Of a stretch of 6,646 nucleotides of DNA, positions 6,066 to 6,646 are shown one piece after another. Every line of letters begins with the position of its first letter. Within the stretch, counting starts at the first letter, position 1. The DNA comes from JBAYGJ01 sp041666685 (GTDB taxonomy: Bacteria; Patescibacteriota; Patescibacteriia; UBA10025; JAHIVO01). The notes below the pieces were generated by a model. The model saw only the letters and a program-made list of their open reading frames with translations, had not been told where the DNA came from and did not search any database. The DNA lies in NCBI GenBank assembly GCA_041666685.1, contig JBAYGJ010000049.1:1-6646 (forward strand), given 5' to 3'. The position numbers and the translations under genes were made by a program.

Positions 6066-6071
6066 CCTCCT
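6066..6071 (-). promoter_or_regulatory. Strong Shine-Dalgarno site of the radical SAM gene
   Basis: AGGAGG on the minus strand with a six-base spacer to the ATG at 6059. It supports the chosen start, and contrasts with the repressor gene just upstream, which has no such site. I saw no convincing -10/-35 pair in 6073-6135. Confidence 0.85.
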
Positions 6072-6135
6072 GTATGTTATTTGTTAATGAACACGGCGTT
6101 TTTTAAGGATTGCATTTCAAAACAAAAACACCACC

Positions 6136-6160
6136 AAAAAACCTCTTCCACTGAAGAGGT
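6136..6160 (-). terminator. Intrinsic terminator of the TrpR-like gene
   Basis: ACCTCTTC (6141-6148) and GAAGAGGT (6153-6160) form an 8-bp stem with a four-base loop. On the minus strand it runs into six T (6141 to 6136). It lies about 40 bp past the repressor stop at 6202 and separates that gene from the radical SAM operon, which therefore should have its own promoter between about 6073 and 6135. Confidence 0.8.
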
Positions 6161-6201
6161 CTGAATTGGATTTGTAAGTAATTATCCCAAACCAGGCCTC
6201 G

Positions 6202-6537
6202 TCAGCGAAGAGCCTGGGAATGATGGACTTGTTTTGATACACCAAGCTTGAGTCGCTGGGCGATAAGTCGATAACCGCCCTGGCCATATTCAAACCAATT
6301 AGCTACACGAGCTACAGTGGTCGTGCTTACTGCAAGTTTTTTAGCAATTTGCCGGTAGGGAGTGTTTTTCGTTAATAACATAACCATTTGCCAGCGATCA
6401 GCCATGGAGGCAATTTCTTCAAGAGTGCAGAGATCACGGAAAAATGCGCGACATTCCTCCCTCGTTTTAAGCGCAAGGATTGCCTCAAAGAGGTTGTCGG
6501 TTTTTTTGGTGTTCCAGTCTATATTTTTCTTTGGCAT
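6202..6537 (-). CDS. TrpR/YerC-YecD-like transcriptional regulator
   Basis: A 111-residue helix-turn-helix protein. The family pattern is clear: LFEAILALKTREECRAFFRD (16-35), LTLEEI-like helix (38-42), MADRWQMVMLL (45-55), then the DNA-binding helices around YRQIAKKLAVSTTTVARV (61-78) and the typical YGQGGYRL (84-91). YerC/YecD proteins are Trp-repressor relatives common in Firmicutes and small-genome bacteria; whether this one binds tryptophan cannot be told. I chose ATG 6537 because the family starts there; a longer frame to 6645 would translate the repeat-rich region in front. No Shine-Dalgarno site is visible. The direct repeats and palindrome upstream suggest self-regulation. Regulation of the downstream radical SAM operon is possible but not shown. 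Confidence 0.88.
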   Translation of the reverse strand: MPKKNIDWNTKKTDNLFEAILALKTREECRAFFRDLCTLEEIASMADRWQMVMLLTKNTPYRQIAKKLAVSTTTVARVANWFEYGQGGYRLIAQRLKLGVSKQVHHSQALR

Positions 6538-6556
6538 AGTAGTAAAAGGATAAAGA

Positions 6557-6611
6557 GTGTTAATATTTTGAGGGTAGAATATCAGTGTGTTAATACGTTG
6601 ATACGTTATCA
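6557..6611. promoter_or_regulatory. Candidate promoter/operator of the TrpR-like gene
   Basis: GTGTTAATA occurs at 6557-6565 and again at 6587-6595, exactly 30 bp apart, about three helical turns. ATACGTT occurs twice (6593-6599, 6601-6607). TGATACGTTATCA (6599-6611) is a palindrome with 5-bp arms. On the minus strand a possible extended -10 box, TG-A-TATTCT (6584-6576), lies between the two GTGTTAATA copies, and the palindrome covers the matching -35 position. This layout fits an autoregulated promoter; it is a pattern seen in the sequence, not a known operator. Confidence 0.4.
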
Positions 6612-6637
6612 TGCCGCCAATATCTTGGCAATGGGAG

Positions 6638-6646
6638 TTATCCACA
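6638..6646 (+). promoter_or_regulatory. Single DnaA-box consensus match (TTATCCACA)
   Basis: The last nine bases exactly match the strong DnaA-box consensus. It is alone in the visible part, and the window ends here, so an origin or DnaA-controlled promoter just outside cannot be judged. Confidence 0.3.

Noticed and set aside
6192..6217. Hairpin CCAGGC/GCCTGG over the TrpR-like stop codon
   Set aside because: Only a 6-bp stem with a long loop and no T-run; the better terminator lies at 6136-6160.
6538..6645. N-terminal extension of the TrpR-like protein by 36 residues
   Set aside because: The extension covers the operator-like repeats and does not fit the family's usual start; ATG 6537 is preferred.

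Overview
The window looks like a piece of a small-genome bacterium, most likely a member of the Candidate Phyla Radiation (Patescibacteria, Parcubacteria-like). This is inferred from the gene set: a stand-alone bacterial Elp3, a short YerC/YecD-type Trp-repressor homologue, a divergent large phosphohexomutase, and small orphan membrane proteins. Stops include TGA as well as TAA, so the code appears standard rather than one in which TGA is recoded. No RNA gene, CRISPR array or transposase gene is visible.

Layout, left to right. Positions 1-1382 (minus strand) hold the first 460 codons of a phosphoglucomutase/phosphomannomutase-superfamily protein whose 3' end is outside the window. Positions 1447-2166 (minus) encode a class I SAM methyltransferase that resembles Trm9/ALKBH8. 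It is head-to-head with a complete Elp3 gene at 2167-3714 (plus), and the two ATG codons abut in one CATATG. Elp3 makes the cm5U precursor at the tRNA wobble uridine and Trm9 esterifies it to mcm5U in eukaryotes, so the pair may be a compact bacterial version of that pathway.

Positions 3715-4034 are a scar. A repeat-like, non-coding block of about 200 bp with a perfect 13-bp hairpin follows the elp3 stop directly. It is followed by a second, diverged copy of the elp3 C-terminal coding end. Positions 4067-4399 (minus) encode a 110-residue protein with two membrane segments, with its own extended -10 promoter, Shine-Dalgarno site and terminator. Positions 4400-4599 contain that promoter, a short coding-like relic on the plus strand and a terminator hairpin.

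Positions 4600-6059 (minus) form a two-gene operon: a radical SAM protein resembling the MSMEG_0568 family, then a 107-residue single-pass membrane protein. Upstream, 6202-6537 (minus) encodes a TrpR/YerC-like repressor with an intrinsic terminator behind it and repeats in front that could be its operator. The last nine bases match the DnaA-box consensus. Genes in the 4067-6059 block have strong Shine-Dalgarno sites, while the flanking genes (phosphomutase, methyltransferase, elp3, repressor) have none that I can see.
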